Shown piece after piece: positions 1 through 11,977 of a stretch of 64,000 nucleotides of DNA. The position numbers and the translations under genes are program-made. The stretch is from positions 93,505,488 to 93,569,487 of the forward strand of contig NC_082692.2 in assembly GCF_949987515.2 (NCBI RefSeq), given 5' to 3'. The DNA comes from Delphinus delphis. Its lineage: Eukaryota > Chordata > Mammalia > Artiodactyla > Delphinidae. The notes beneath the pieces are model-generated. The model saw only the letters and a list, made by a program, of their open reading frames with translations, ran no database searches and had not been told where the DNA came from. Position 1 is the first letter of the stretch; each line of letters opens with the position of its first letter.

Positions 1-989
1 TGCACACCCTAAGCATTTTGTTCTGGGGGAAGAAAGGGTACGCAAATTAAAGTAAAGCGTATTTTTTTTTTTTTTTTTTTTTTTTACTGTTTGCTGAATG
101 CTTTATAGCTTTGTAATTTGGAAAGAGCGGTTCAAATCCTTTTGTGCCTTGCTTTATCATGCTATATAATTACACCTGCTAAAGCCCAGCACCTAATTCT
201 GCTTTTCATGTACGCGTACTGTGTATCATTGCGAAAGACATTTCTTTTAGATGTTGCTGGTTGCTTAGTGCTTTCATTTTGTATTTTTTTTAATATCAGT
301 ACCAATTCCAGTCAACAGTTTTACAAGGCATCTTCTCATTGTGACTTGCCTCGCTTCCACAGAGAAAAGATGATGGCAGTAAAGTCTGTATGCGGAGGTT
401 TCAAATCAACTGTTCATTTCATTTCCTTCCTTCCTTCCTCCCTCCCTCCCTCCCTTCCTCCATTTTGTCCGCTAAGTGTCAGTTTGCTTTATACATAGTA
501 AATCTGAACTAGTGGCCAGCATTTTGAAATTGGGACATTTCAGCTGGAGCTGAGTGGAGATGACTCTTTAGATGGGGACGGACGGGGTTGATGGGGCATG
601 CACACTCCATTTATGTACGGTTCCTATCGTTTCCTACAGGCTCCCTGGGCACCTTGCTTGATTAATTTGCACTCCCTCCAAGAACTGTGAGGGCATTTGA
701 AGTTTGATCCCTACTATATAGCGAGATGAGAGTTGCTATTCCTTTGTTTCGCTTCAAGCTGAGGAACCTCCATACATACTAGCTATCCTTGAAGGGTTGA
801 AACCCATCTGCCAGGCTACATGCTATCCTTAACACCCTGTGGTTCAACCTTGCGTTGAAATCCTTGCAGTCCTGCTCTGTGACCAGGAGAGTGAATCACC
901 TGGCACTTCTGGAAGACAATATAATTTTACAGAGTCACAACCCTAATCGTATTTGGTCTCATTGGTACAGACAACCTACTCCCAGGAAC
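1..989. other. Unassigned sequence with poly-T and CCTT tracts
   Basis: I recognise no gene or repeat family here. There is a 25-base T run near 61-85 and a CCTT/CCCT tract near 418-465. The open frame across 118-498 runs through the CCTT tract and has no recognisable domain, so I treat it as chance. Confidence 0.5.
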
Positions 990-1215
990 TTTAAGCATGA
1001 TTTCAAAACAAAAATATATAGGTAGAAAGATACTCATTGAAATGTCTATAACAGCCAGGAAGATTTAAAAATGTTAATTAGAAAGACTGGGTTGAAACAT
1101 GAAAAATATGTTAAGCAAAAAAAGGCAAATGCAGAATGTCATACACATTATTACAATAACTAAGCCTCTAGGGACATATGAAAATGCAGAATGGCCATGT
1201 AAAACTTGAGGAAGT
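990..1215 (+). repeat. Possible old L1 3'-end fragment
   Basis: A-rich text resembling the 3' part of old mammalian L1 elements (an 'aaagatactcattgaaatgtc' style segment followed by an A-rich tail). It is too diverged to name by eye and may be unrelated. Confidence 0.3.
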
Positions 1216-1789
1216 GTTGTCTTTTTAAAATAGATTGCCACAAATTTTATTGATTAGTTTATTCAGCAAAACAACCTTGAATGAATACATTTTATCAAAG
1301 GGGAAACATGCCTCTCCGAATCATTTCCATCTTGGAAAGTTTGGCATAATAATATTTATTTTTTAAAGAGAAATTCAGAACTTGGTAGCTTTCATCAACT
1401 CAATTAGAGCCCTCTTTCCTAGTGCCTGCCCTCCTTCCCTGCAAGACAGGGAAAGTCCTGTGTCTAAATGAAATCACTCAATGATTTCAAGCGTTTAATT
1501 CTTCACCCAGAAATTGTTTCACCTCGTCACCCCTTTGAACATGGATATGCAATTGCCTTTCATCAAAAGAAAATTGCAGGAGATCTAAACGTAAAAAATG
1601 CCCCATGAGAATTGGAAACTCCAGGGATGACAGGAAGCTAAAGTCCTCTGAATCTTACCCACCAAATCCAAACAAGCAGATTGGTGAGCGTGGGCTCTCT
1701 CATCCCATAAGTCTTGGCATCCCAGAGGATACTGTGTGGATTAACATTTTTGAATTGTGAATGTACTCCCTTAAGACTCTGATCAAATG

Positions 1790-3622
1790 AAAAGAAAGGG
1801 AACTTCATATAATCTTAATAGATGAATAACATACATTTGAGAAAATTCAACATCTGTTCATGATAAAAACTCTTAACAAACTAGGTACAGATGGAACATA
1901 CTTCAACACAACAAAGGACATATGTGACAAGCACAAAACTAACATCACACTCAATGGTGAAAGGGTTGAAAGTTTTCCTCTAAGACTGGGAATAAGACAA
2001 GATGTCCACTCTCACCAGGGCTATTCAACATAGTACTAGAAGTCCTAGCTAGAACAATCAGATAGTAATAAGAAACAAAAGGCATTAAAATTGGAAAGGA
2101 AGAAGTAAAAAAACTCTCCCAATTTGCAGATGACATAATTTTATATATAGGAAATAATCAACAAATTCAGTAAAGTTGCAGGATACAAAATTAACATACA
2201 AAAGTCAGTAGCATTTCTATACACAAACAACAAATTATCTGAAAAATAAATAAGGAAAACAATCTCATTTACAATAGCATCAAAAATAATAAAATACTTA
2301 GGAATAAATTTAACCAAGGAGGTGAAATAGCTACACTGAAAACTATAAAACACTGATGAAAGGAACTGAAGAAAATACAAATAAATGGAAATATATCCAT
2401 GTTTATGGATTGGAAAAATTAACGTTGTTAATATGTTCATACTGCTCAAAGCCATCTATATATCAGTGCAACCCTATCAAGATTCCAACGGCATTTTTGT
2501 TTTCACGGAAGTAGGAAAAATAAATCTAAAATTTATATGGAATCGTCAAAGACTCCCAAATAACCAAAACAATCTGGAGAAAGAAAACCAAAGTAGGAGA
2601 CATCACAGTTCCTGATTTCAAACTCTACTATAAAGCTATAGTAATCAACCCAATACTGGCATAAAAAGAGACACATAGGCCAATGGAAAAGAATCAAGAG
2701 CTGAGAAGTAAATCCATACATATCAAGTCAACTAATATTTGACAAGGGAGCCAAGAATATTCATTAAGGAAAAGACAGTCTCTTCATGTGCTGGGAAAAC
2801 TGGATATTCACATGTAAAACAATGAAACTGGACTCTTATACTACTCACAAAAAATAATTCAAAATGGATTAAAGAATTAAATGTAACACCAGAAACCATA
2901 AAACTCCTAGAAGAAAACCTAAGAAAAATTTACTGATATGGGTCTTGGCAATGATTTTTTGGATATAACACCTAAACCATAAGCAACAAAATCAGAAATA
3001 AACAAGTGGGGCTACAACAAACTAAAATGCTCCGCACAGCAAAATATGCGATCAACAAAATGAAAAGCCAAGCTATGGAATGGGAAAACATATTTGCAAA
3101 CCATATGTCTGATAAGGGGTTAATATCCAGAACATACAGGGAACTTTTACCACTCAAGAGCAAACCAAGAAATAATCCAGTTTTTAAAATGGACAAAAGC
3201 CCTGAAAAGACATAATTCCAAAGAAGATACACAAATGACCAACAAGTACATGAAAAAATGCTCAAACCACTCTCATTAGAGAAATGTAAATCAAAACCAA
3301 AATGAATAATCACTTCATGCCTGTTGGAATGGCTATCATCAAAAAGACAAGACATAAATTGTGGCGAGGATGTGTAGAAAAGGAAACCCCTGTGCACTGT
3401 TGGTGTGACTGTGTACTGGTGCGGCCACTATGGAAAACAGCATGAATGTCCCTCAAAAAATTAAAAATAGATCCAGCAATTCCACTTCTGGGAATATATC
3501 TGAAGAAAACAAAATACTATGTTGAAAGTATCTGTACCCCCATGTTTGTAGCAGCATTATTTACAATGGTGAAGACATAGAAACAAAGTATCTATCACCA
3601 CACAAATGGATAAAGGAGTTGT

Positions 3623-3716
<94 letters not shown>

Positions 3717-4155
3717 GTGAAATACTACTCAGCTATAAAAAGATGAAATCTTGCCATTTGAGATAAACGTGGACGTTGCTAAACTCATAATAAAAGATAT
3801 CAGATTTGTGGTTACTAGAGGTGGGGTGCAGGTAAAGAGGAACTGGATGGAGGTGGTCAGAAGGTACAAACTTCTAGTTATAAGACAAATAAATACTAGG
3901 GATGTAATGTACAACATGATGGCTATAGTTAATACTACAGTACGGTATAATTGAAAGTAGTTGAGAGCAGAGCCTAAGAGTTCTCATCACAAGGAAAAAA
4001 AAATTTTTTTTTGTATCTAGATGAGATAATAAATATTAACAGGAGTTACTGTGGTAAATTTACTTCACAGTATATGTAAGTCAAATCCTTATGATATACA
4101 TTAAACTTATATAGTGCTACATATCAATTATATCTCAATAAAGCTGGAGAAAAAA
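1790..4155 (+). mobile_element. 5'-truncated old LINE-1, plus strand
   Basis: The + strand matches the second half of L1 ORF2. Near 1975-2035 it reads like the reverse transcriptase stretch before the catalytic motif, in a degenerate form of the L1 '[20 protein letters not shown]' block. The ORF2 C-terminal region and 3'UTR follow. The 3' end reads 'atctcaataaagctgg' and then a short A run at about 4137-4155. Frames are broken throughout, so it is dead. The 5' end is approximate, as expected for 5' truncation. A large dinucleotide microsatellite lies in its 3' part. Confidence 0.85.
3625..3716. repeat. Compound (TA)n(CA)n microsatellite
   Basis: About 55 bases of uninterrupted TA dinucleotides run directly into about 36 bases of mostly CA. 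It lies inside the L1 at 1790-4155, so it probably grew from a short TA/CA stretch in that element. Confidence 0.97.
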
Positions 4156-4220
4156 ATCCAGCCTCACAGAATAATTCCTAACATTCACTTGATATTCTTG
4201 GCTTTTAAGACAATAATAAA

Positions 4221-4549
4221 GGGAATTCCCTGGTGGCACAGTGGTTAAGAATCCACCTGCCAATGCAGGGGACACGGGTTCGAACCCTGGTCCCGGAAGA
4301 TCCCACATGCCCCGCAGCAACTAAGCCCGTGTGCCACAACTACTGAGCCTGCACTCTAGAGCCCACGTGCCACAACTACTGAAGCCCACACGCCTAGAAC
4401 TCATGCTCCGCAGCAAAAGAAGCCTCCACAGTGCGAACCCCATGCACCATAACGAAGAGTAGCCCATGCTCGCCCCAACTAGAGAAAGCCGGCACGCAGC
4501 AATGAAGACCCAACACAGCCAAAAATAAATAAATAAATTTACTTAAAAG
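4221..4549 (+). mobile_element. CHR SINE, long form, with perfect target duplication
   Basis: Cetartiodactyl tRNA-derived SINE. It starts gggaattccctggtggcaca. The tRNA-like head carries an intact pol III B box, ggttcgaaccc, at 4277-4287. The body has repeated 'ccacaactactga' units, and the tail is AAATA-rich. The 14-bp duplication aagacaataataaa flanks it perfectly at 4207-4220 and 4550-4563, marking both ends and L1-mediated insertion. Open frames across it are shadows. Confidence 0.95.
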
Positions 4550-4727
4550 AAGACAATAATAAAAATTTACTTTTAGCATTTTATAGTTTTTTTTTTTAAG
4601 ATGCTTAACCATATGTTCATTTTAGCAAGTTTCCATGAGTCCTTAGAAAATGCTTACCACACAACTACTGTGGGATTTCCTCACCAATTCTAAATTCTAG
4701 TTTTCATATATGGAATCAATACCTTTG

Positions 4728-4790
4728 TTATTATTTAAAATTGAAAGTTCTTATTATTTAAAATTGAATTTCTTATTATTTAAAATTGAA
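4728..4790. repeat. Minisatellite, three copies of about 22-23 bp
   Basis: The 18-base core ttattatttaaaattgaa occurs perfectly at 4728-4745, 4751-4768 and 4773-4790, with spacings of 23 and 22. It is a local tandem duplication in AT-rich DNA. Confidence 0.93.
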
Positions 4791-5289
4791 GTTCTATGCA
4801 ATATACCTTTTTGGTAATCAACTATAAGCTTAAAAAAAAAGATAAAACTTGAGGAAAGTCAGATCTCAGAAAACAAGTAGAATCTTGGTTTGTAAATAAA
4901 AGCATGGCATCTATGTTTTTTCTTTGTAAAGCTGTGTTTAAATCAGGAAATGAAATTTTCAGAAGGAGAGTGTATGACCTATAGAGAGAAGCATTTAGAA
5001 TTGAAGTCACTTCAATGAAGCAAATACAACAATCACTGAATGTGCACTATATCCTGGATGTCCGACATAATTTGTCCACAAAGACAGGTAATGAGAGAGA
5101 TTTTTTTCTTGGTTTTCTGGTAGAAATCTGTCATTTAAAAAAACAGTCCTACTCCCCAGGTTGGGTGGAGCTCATCTCAGAGGCCTTGCCCTGCAGATTG
5201 GGTCTCCCTTCGGTGGCTACATGTTAGGTCAGGTTTGTGATTTAATTTTTTACTACAGTTTAATTCAAAGGGTCTTCATGATAATAATA

Positions 5290-5515
5290 CACTCAGCATT
5301 TTTCTCAGCATGAGTCTATGCCAGGCACTGGTGTAAATACATCTGCTAGGTCCTGTAAACCTCAGAGCAGCACTTTGTGGTAGATACTGCCCTTATCTTC
5401 CTGTACAGGCAAGAATCTTGAGGTTCAGAGAAGTTAAGTGATTTGTCCAAGGTCACACAGCTAGCCAGAGCCTGTCTGACTACAGCAGGGGTCTTAACTA
5501 CTCCGCCTTGCTGCC
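5290..5515 (-). repeat. MIR SINE fragment
   Basis: This is the reverse complement of the MIR core and tRNA-like region. The 'gaggttcagagaagttaag' and 'caaggtcacacagctag' motifs lie at about 5420-5465. Confidence 0.8.
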
Positions 5516-5520
5516 TTCAA

Positions 5521-7029
5521 TGACTGTATTCAGAGTAACACCAAGCACCCCAATTCCAGAGCCTGTCAAGGCAGACATGAGGATCAAGCTGATATACTTT
5601 CCTGTGTTTCCCAAAGAAAAATGAAATGAATATATTTATGCACTACAAATATTTGCTCAACCACGCAAAAAAAAAGTCCTACCCCAAACCAACAATCCCT
5701 GATTTTTTAAAATAAAGTTCCCCTTTTCTTTTGGGAAACTATCCTTCTCTATTATTAATTTATTTTAGGTGGTTTGTACATTGTAATAGCTTGGCCCATC
5801 AGAAAGTTTCAACTTCCTGACCACCATGAAATGGCCCAAATCTGTTGGAACAAAAGCAATGCCAGGAATTTGTTGCAAGTTTGAGAAAAGAGGGGCATTG
5901 TTTCCACTGGGATCATAGAATTTAGTAGAAATGCCACTGTATGGGAAAAGGGTACTTGAGATGGAAGATTACATAGAAGAGAAGCTCAGAGATGAGAAGA
6001 AGGCCCCAAGTTTCATCCAGGCCCAAAACAAACCAACCTTGAGTATTTCAGTTCCCCTTTTGGGTTAATCCAGTTTGAGTTTTTAATTTTGCCCCCCAAA
6101 AGGTCTGATTTCCATAGCATTTCATAGAACTGTCAAAATGAAGAGAACCTCAGAAAAAGCCCTTGTGAATTTATTTTTCTGCTCAGAAAAGTTTAATCTA
6201 GTTATACTTGGAGAGAACATTATTTTCAAATAGAAAACAACTGACAAGGTATCTTCTTTTCTGATATGGTTTTACTTACCAAGTATGGAGTAAACTAAAG
6301 ACCAGTTAAGTAATTTTCAAGACACTTAGATATATTAAAAAATCCTTACCATATTCTCAAAGAAGTATCATGTAATTATTTCCTTTAAAATCAGCCAACA
6401 TTTAGGGGTGGTATTTTACATCTACTCATTACTGGGAATGGTTTTAGTGCCCCAAGATCAAATTATACTGATGGGAGCAGGACGATTACTCATGCAAATA
6501 TTGGGTAACAGTTGTGAAGCAGCCTCATTTTCAACACTCTCATCTTCATGTATAATGCTTATCTGGATAGTGAAAATTGACAGTGTGAAAAGGAAAAAGA
6601 GCAACCAACACTGAGAATGGTTTATAAATTATCTTTGCCAGTCTCTTGATGTATAGTAAATTTCTGGAAAGAAAGAAAGAAAAGCTTTATAACTTATTTT
6701 TATGTAGGTATGTAGAAGTAATAAGAGATGAGCTAAGTCTGTGGGGATAAAACAAAGCAGAGTACTGAGAGTTATTTGGATGACTGATTCTGAAAGAAAC
6801 TTATTATGGAAGAGGAATATTAATTCTGGAGAGAATTATACTAGTTATGCAAACTTATTAAATTATCTGTATAACTCAGTAATTTCTCTACTATTTGCCA
6901 GAAAGACCTCATGGTCTGTGAATTTTCCAACAAAGCCTGATACAGTGTAGGCTTAATAATTGAGGACTTAGATCATTATTATCATTACTATTATAGATAG
7001 GTTGATCAGGTGAGGAAAAACAGCTCTAT
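5521..7029. other. Unassigned AT-rich sequence
   Basis: I recognise no gene or repeat family. The open frames of 60-70 codons near 6408-6614 and 6741-6950 have no domain-like composition. A short GAAA tract lies near 6668-6685. Confidence 0.5.
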
Positions 7030-7039
7030 CCCATACAAA

Positions 7040-7366
7040 CACACACACTTATATATAGCATATATTATATATAAATAGGATATATTATATGTATACACAT
7101 ATATAATTTTCTAGTAAGATATATATAAAATATGTGTACACATATACATGTTATATATATTGTATATAGATAGGATATTATATATAATATATATACATGT
7201 ATATAATTTCCAAGTAAGATATACGTATAAAATATGTTTGTATATATATACATATTATATATAGTATATATTATACATATACATGTAATACACACAAACA
7301 TATTAGATATACATATATATGTATTTTATACACACACACACAGACATTATAATTCCCAGGTAAGAG
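7040..7366. repeat. AT-rich minisatellite, about 100-bp period
   Basis: TA/CA-rich DNA with a longer periodicity. The markers 'agtaagat' at 7113-7120 and 7213-7220 are exactly 100 bases apart, and both follow an 'aattt(t/c)c(t/c)a' stretch. A third diverged marker, 'aattcccaggtaagag', lies at 7351-7366. The minus-strand open frame here is a low-complexity artefact. Confidence 0.75.
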
Positions 7367-7389
7367 TCACATGGATATGATTCATAGCC

Positions 7390-7899
7390 TAAGGCAGAGG
7401 GCAGTCAAAGCTGGAGTAGTTAGTAGTAGGTGGCAGAGGTTTTAAGCAAAGATGAAAAGGTCTGGACCAACTACCATGGAATGTTTGCTCTTTGGGTCTG
7501 TACGTATGAGCCCTTTCAGCTTCATCTCTCTGTGATGTGCAGAATCTCTGCCCAGAGATCTTTTTCCTGCATGCAGGGTCCATTACTCCAGGCTGACCAA
7601 TCTCTAAGGAAAATAATCATTTATCATTCAAACATTTATTTATCCTTCAAACTCAAAAAAACTTATTGTCGTATTACTCATCTCCTTTTAGGGCCCTTAG
7701 GGAGACTCCCTCCCTGAGGCTCAAACATTTGATTCATTGTCAAAGGACATTTTTCTCATCTACAAAACAGCGAATCCTCATTTAAGGCGTCTGCAATAAA
7801 AGTTACAGATGTTTCTCTTAATCTTTAAGGTATTTTCATTGATATAGCTTCAAGGACACTATACTTTCTGGTTTTGGTTTGTTTCTTTCTTTCTCTTCC
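7390..7899. other. Unassigned sequence
   Basis: No repeat family or exon-like structure recognised. The open frame at 7430-7717 has no recognisable domain. Confidence 0.45.
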
Positions 7900-8870
7900 T
7901 ACCTCACTGGTGATTTTCTGTCTCATTTGCTGGTTCTCTGCTCAACTTTTAACTTTGGAGTGCTCCAGGGTTCAGTCTTAGAACTCATGATTCATTGTTC
8001 TCTTCCTAAATGAACTCATCAGACCTCAGGGCCATAATGTCATCCATCAGTAGGCTGACATCCAAGTTAATTTCACTCATCATGACTGCTGTCTATCTCA
8101 GGGCTCAACTGTCCACTTGACAATGCCACCTGACTATCTAACATGCACCTAAAACATATAAAATAGAACTACTGATTCCCAAGATGCCTACTTCCCCATC
8201 TACTTCTTCTCCAGAATTCCCCATCTTAGATGATTGGCACTGCCTATGCTCAAGCCAAAACCCAAAGAATTTCGATTCTTTTCTTCTACACTTTCACATC
8301 ATTTTAAGCCATTAGGAAGTTCTACTGATTCAACTTCCAAATTATATCCCAATTCCCAGTGCTTCCCTTCATGTATACTGTTATCATTCCAACTGGCGTC
8401 ATTATCTCTTAACTTGATTAAAAACTAGAATGAAACTACTTCCTAACTGTCTTGCCCTTGAAACAATGCTCTCAGCCGCCAATGACTTCTTAAAATATTC
8501 ATAATGTCAAATCATCCCCTTATTTAAGACTTTCCACTGACTTTCTACCACTCCCAGAATAAGACCATGATTTCTTCCATTTCCAGTAAACAAGTCATCT
8601 GGCTCAACCTTCACACACAGCCTCCCATATTTCCATGCTCTATTTCTAGTGGCTGCACCTTCTTTCTCTGCCTCAGTTGTAGCACCTTTACTCCTATGTC
8701 AGGGCCTTTGCACCTGCTCTTCCCTTCCTGGGATGCTCTCACTCCAGTTCTTCCCATTGCTGACTTCTCATGTTTTGGCTCTCAATCAGCCATTACTTCC
8801 TCAGAGAAGCTTTTCCTATGACTCCACCTAAATGAAGAAAACAGTGCTCCAACATGTTACCCTAATTTAT
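7900..8870 (+). repeat. L2 LINE fragment, 3' region
   Basis: The + strand matches the L2 segment with 'tcagggcctttgcacctgct' at about 8699-8718, then 'cttcctgggatgctctc' and 'cctcagagaagcttttcct', followed by a TTTTA-rich 3' region. This order is characteristic of L2. It is old and diverged, so the edges are approximate and no frame survives. Confidence 0.7.
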
Positions 8871-9023
8871 TTTATTTTATTAGTCTCATTTAATATTAGT
8901 GTAACCACAAGAAGTGATGAGTTCTTTTGTGTTTAGAATGACTAATTACACATTATTCAGCCTAGCACTGAACCGGAGCAGGACCCTACGGTCCTTCCCC
9001 CCACCCATGTCCTCCGCCTGCCT

Positions 9024-9245
9024 TTTTATTTCCTAATGCTCATTGGAGTGTAGTTGATTTAAAATGTTGTGTTAGTCTCTGCTGTACAGCAAAGTGAAAC
9101 AGTTATATATATACATCCACTCTTTTTTTTTTAGATATTCTCCCCATATAGGTCATTACAGAGTATTGCGTTCCCTGTGCTATGTAGTAGGTTCTTATTA
9201 TCTATTTTATATATAGTAGTGTGTATATGTAAATCCCAATCTCCC
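9024..9245 (-). mobile_element. L1 3'UTR fragment
   Basis: Reverse complement of a cetartiodactyl L1 3' end. It shows 'ggagtgtagttgattt', 'cagcaaagtgaa' and 'ccctgtgctatgtagtagg'. It is 5'-truncated close to the LTR that begins at 9262. Confidence 0.82.
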
Positions 9246-9261
9246 TTGCTTGTCTTTTGTT

Positions 9262-9874
9262 TGTAGAAAAACTTCAGCCAAAGCATAAGTTTAATCAGAG
9301 AAGTGAGAAAATGCAGAAGCAAAGGAAAGCAGTCAAACAGGACAAACAATAATAGTTTAGCCATTAAGCAAAGTCAAGGACCTCTAGTTCCTCCTCAAGG
9401 GCTACAGATAACATGCTGAGCCATATCCTGTGAGCTGTCTTGTAGATGCTGAAACCACCACCATGTGGAAGAAGTTAACTACATGATGACCACACTGTAG
9501 CCATGCCATAAGCTGCCACCATTCTGAGAACTGGCCTCAAAGAAGTGACGCTGGAACTAAAGATTAACTGTACTCAAAACAATCAGGATGACGCGGATCA
9601 GACCATGGCATGACCAATTTCAAGACGACTGTCAGAGCTGACTGTGCTGTTTCTGCATATAGCCCCTTCCCTCCGTCTATAAAAGCTCTAGCCCCCTGAT
9701 TGTTGGGGGTGAGGGGTGTGGGGCGGGAGGGGAGTCAGCTTTGGACAGGAGTCTGCCCCCACCCCGCTCAGGTTGCCAGCCTCCGAAATAAAGCAAACTT
9801 ACTTTCCTTCCCACCAACCTTGCCTCTTTATTGGCTTCAGAGCAGCGAGCAGCTGGACCCCACTTTCGGTAACA
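9262..9874 (+). mobile_element. Solitary endogenous retrovirus LTR, class I type
   Basis: An LTR without adjoining viral genes. It starts TGTAGAAAAACTTCAGCC and ends ...TTCGGTAACA. It has a TATA box (tataaaa, 9678-9684), a C-rich stretch, and an AATAAA signal at 9787-9792 followed by U5-like sequence. The spacing fits a 0.6-kb retroviral LTR in the + direction. I could not match a target duplication, so the ends are probable only. It resembles the LTR at 62261: the block around 9397-9480 aligns with about 62401-62488. Confidence 0.75.
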
Positions 9875-9998
9875 GCACAATCGAAAAAATTATCCTTTGT
9901 TAAGAGCAGAGACCTTGTTTGTAACATTTCGTGTGTTCCTGACGCAAAGAACTGTGCCTAATTCCTTCCTAAAGAAGGAACTGAAAAATACATGTTCC

Positions 9999-10348
9999 GG
10001 GGCTTCCCAGGTGGCACAGTGGTTAAGAATCCGCCTGCCGATGCAGGGGACATGGGTTCGAACCCTGGTCCCAGAAGATCCCACATGCCGCGGAGCAACT
10101 AAGCCCATGCGCCACAACTACTGAGGCTGTGCTCTAGAGCCCATGAGCCACAACTACTGAGCCCACATGCCACAACTACTGAAGCCCGGGCACCTGGAGC
10201 CCGCGCTACGCAACAAGAGAAGCCACTGCAATGAGAAGCCCGCACACCGCAACGAAGAGGGGCCCCCGCTCGCCGCAACTAAAAAGAAAGCCTGTGCACA
10301 GCAATGAAGACCCAATGCAACCAAAAATAAATAAATAAGTTAATTAAA
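9999..10348 (+). mobile_element. CHR SINE, long form
   Basis: Same family as the element at 4221, with a perfect B box ggttcgaaccc, the 'ccacaactactga' units and an AAATA tail. An imperfect target duplication (aatacatgttcc, 9987-9998, against aatatatgtatgttcc, 10350-10365) supports the ends. Confidence 0.93.
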
Positions 10349-10389
10349 AAATATATGTATGTTCCCCCAAATGAATTAATGGAGACTAT

Positions 10390-10640
10390 GAATTAACAGT
10401 AGGGGGATTTGGCCTCCTCAGAGAAGTCAGGAGGGTTTCCTGAGTAAGTGACATTTGAAAAGAGATTTGATGACTTTGTTGGCATGATGTAGTTTTCTTT
10501 CTGAGGGTTGTAGGGGAGCAGGAAGTTGGGGAGTTGAACACTTCTGGCAAGAGTGATGGCATATGCCAAGACCCAGGGGTAGGAGGAACCTTGGTGCACT
10601 AGAGGAACAAACAAAGGGCTTGTGTGCCAAGAGTGCTGGT
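10390..10640 (-). repeat. L2 LINE fragment, antisense
   Basis: This is the reverse complement of the L2 segment seen in the + direction at 8.7 kb. It shows 'cctcagagaagtcaggaggg', 'aagtgacatttgaaaagag' and an A/G-rich text around 'gccaagacccaggggtagg'. Open frames here are shadows. Confidence 0.6.
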
Positions 10641-11124
10641 GGTATAGGAGGTGACCTGTGTCCAAATTGCTTCTCAGTGAAATCTTCTTTCATAAGCAAA
10701 ACTTCATGTGGAATTTTAAAACATTCCCAAGGCCCATTCACAATTGCTGTTCCTTTTGTTCTGTAAGGACCCCCCAGAAATCTGCCTACCAATTAAAAAC
10801 TGCTAATTTGGTAAAGCATAAATTCCTAGTGGGGAAGACTTTCTGGGATTCATTTATTGGGCTATACTCCTCTGGAACAGTGGTGCCCACTTTATGGACA
10901 GTGCCAAGCCCAGCCCTGACACACTGGGAATTTGATACTAGAATGCTCTTGGGGAGCTGAGGCGGCAGCACTGGGCTGGGAGCTGGAACACATGGGCTTT
11001 CATCCCAGGGTTGTTATGTAAGATCAGGACCCTCGTGCCTCAATGTTAAAACACACTGAAATCCACAGTTACCTCTATGCCTATGCACACCCTACCTCTC
11101 AGAACTCCAACTTTCTCAAAAAAC
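10641..11124. other. Unassigned sequence
   Basis: No repeat or exon recognised. Several overlapping 60-120 codon frames on both strands have no domain-like features. Confidence 0.4.
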
Positions 11125-11129
11125 ATTAA

Positions 11130-11345
11130 GAAAGGGCACACTCCACAGCCCATTATTCCAGAGGAAGGAAGACCTGGAATTGAATCCGGGCTGTCAGTTA
11201 CTACCAATACGACCATGAGTGAATTATCTCAACTCTGAGTTGTGAGAATTAAATAGAATCCTATATTCCCAATCCTGAAGCAGTGCTTGGTACACAGCGA
11301 TAGCATACCTCAAATTAATATTATTCATTACTGTTATGGTGGTTA
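11130..11345 (+). repeat. MIR SINE fragment
   Basis: Diverged MIR in sense orientation: 'gaattgaatccgggctgtca' (tRNA-like part), 'gagaattaaatagaatcc', then 'cagtgcttggtacacagcga' and an ATT-rich end. Confidence 0.7.
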
Positions 11346-11967
11346 TTAACACTAATTGTCTACAAAATTGTTGCATCTGAGAAACCCTATCCTAGAAAAG
11401 CAGACCTTGCAACGTTCCCATGAGAGCACAAAGCTGCAGTACTTGTCTTTGTTTCCATATTTGTTTACCTTCCCTCTTTCCCATAAAACAAACAACAACA
11501 CTTTGCCAGGAACACAGTAGGCAGTAAATAATATTTCAATCGGATGCAGCAAAAGGAACGGTTTGTCTACCCCTACCCCAACCCAGTAACCTTCTGCAAA
11601 GAATATATGATAAATGGAGACTACATCTGTAATTGGTACTCGGATTACAAGGTTTCAGGATTAAGTTAAATTGGCCTCTGTGCCTCATTCTTTTCATCTG
11701 TTAAGTATTTAGAAACAGGAGTAAATTTTAATAACTGCAAAGCTCGTAGACAAAAATTTCATCTCTCGTGAATGTCATCAATTTAGCTACAGGGTTAAAT
11801 TGTTTTACTTTATTTTTATATTGGTCAGATCCCTGCAAGAAAGGCACATTTGGAAGAGAATTTCTGCTTCAGAGGCTGTTGCAAAACTGGCCTGTCATAC
11901 CCTTGAAGGAGAGGATGCTGACTTAAGGGAAATGACAATTTCGTGTACCGCACCCGAGGTTTAAAAA
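11346..11967. other. Unassigned, possible degraded MIR
   Basis: No gene seen. About 11640-11740 carries weak MIR-like text ('tctgtgcctcattcttttca') that may be a very old fragment. Confidence 0.35.
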
Positions 11968-11977
11968 CTCACCTGAA

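Noticed and set aside
118..498. 126-codon open frame with a hydrophobic start
   Set aside because: The frame runs through a CCTT simple repeat that gives the Ser/Pro-rich end. No domain is recognisable, and it has no splice or promoter context I can support.
4277..4287. tRNA gene suggested by a perfect B box
   Set aside because: It is the pol III promoter of a CHR SINE head. The rest of the tRNA fold is not preserved and the body is SINE.
7030..7360. Possible CRISPR-like regular repeats
   Set aside because: The periodicity comes from AT-rich satellite-like DNA in a mammalian genome. There are no conserved direct repeats with unique spacers.
9262..9874. Complete provirus at the LTR
   Set aside because: The next DNA is a CHR SINE and L2-like sequence. 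There is no gag, pol or env-like frame and no second LTR nearby.
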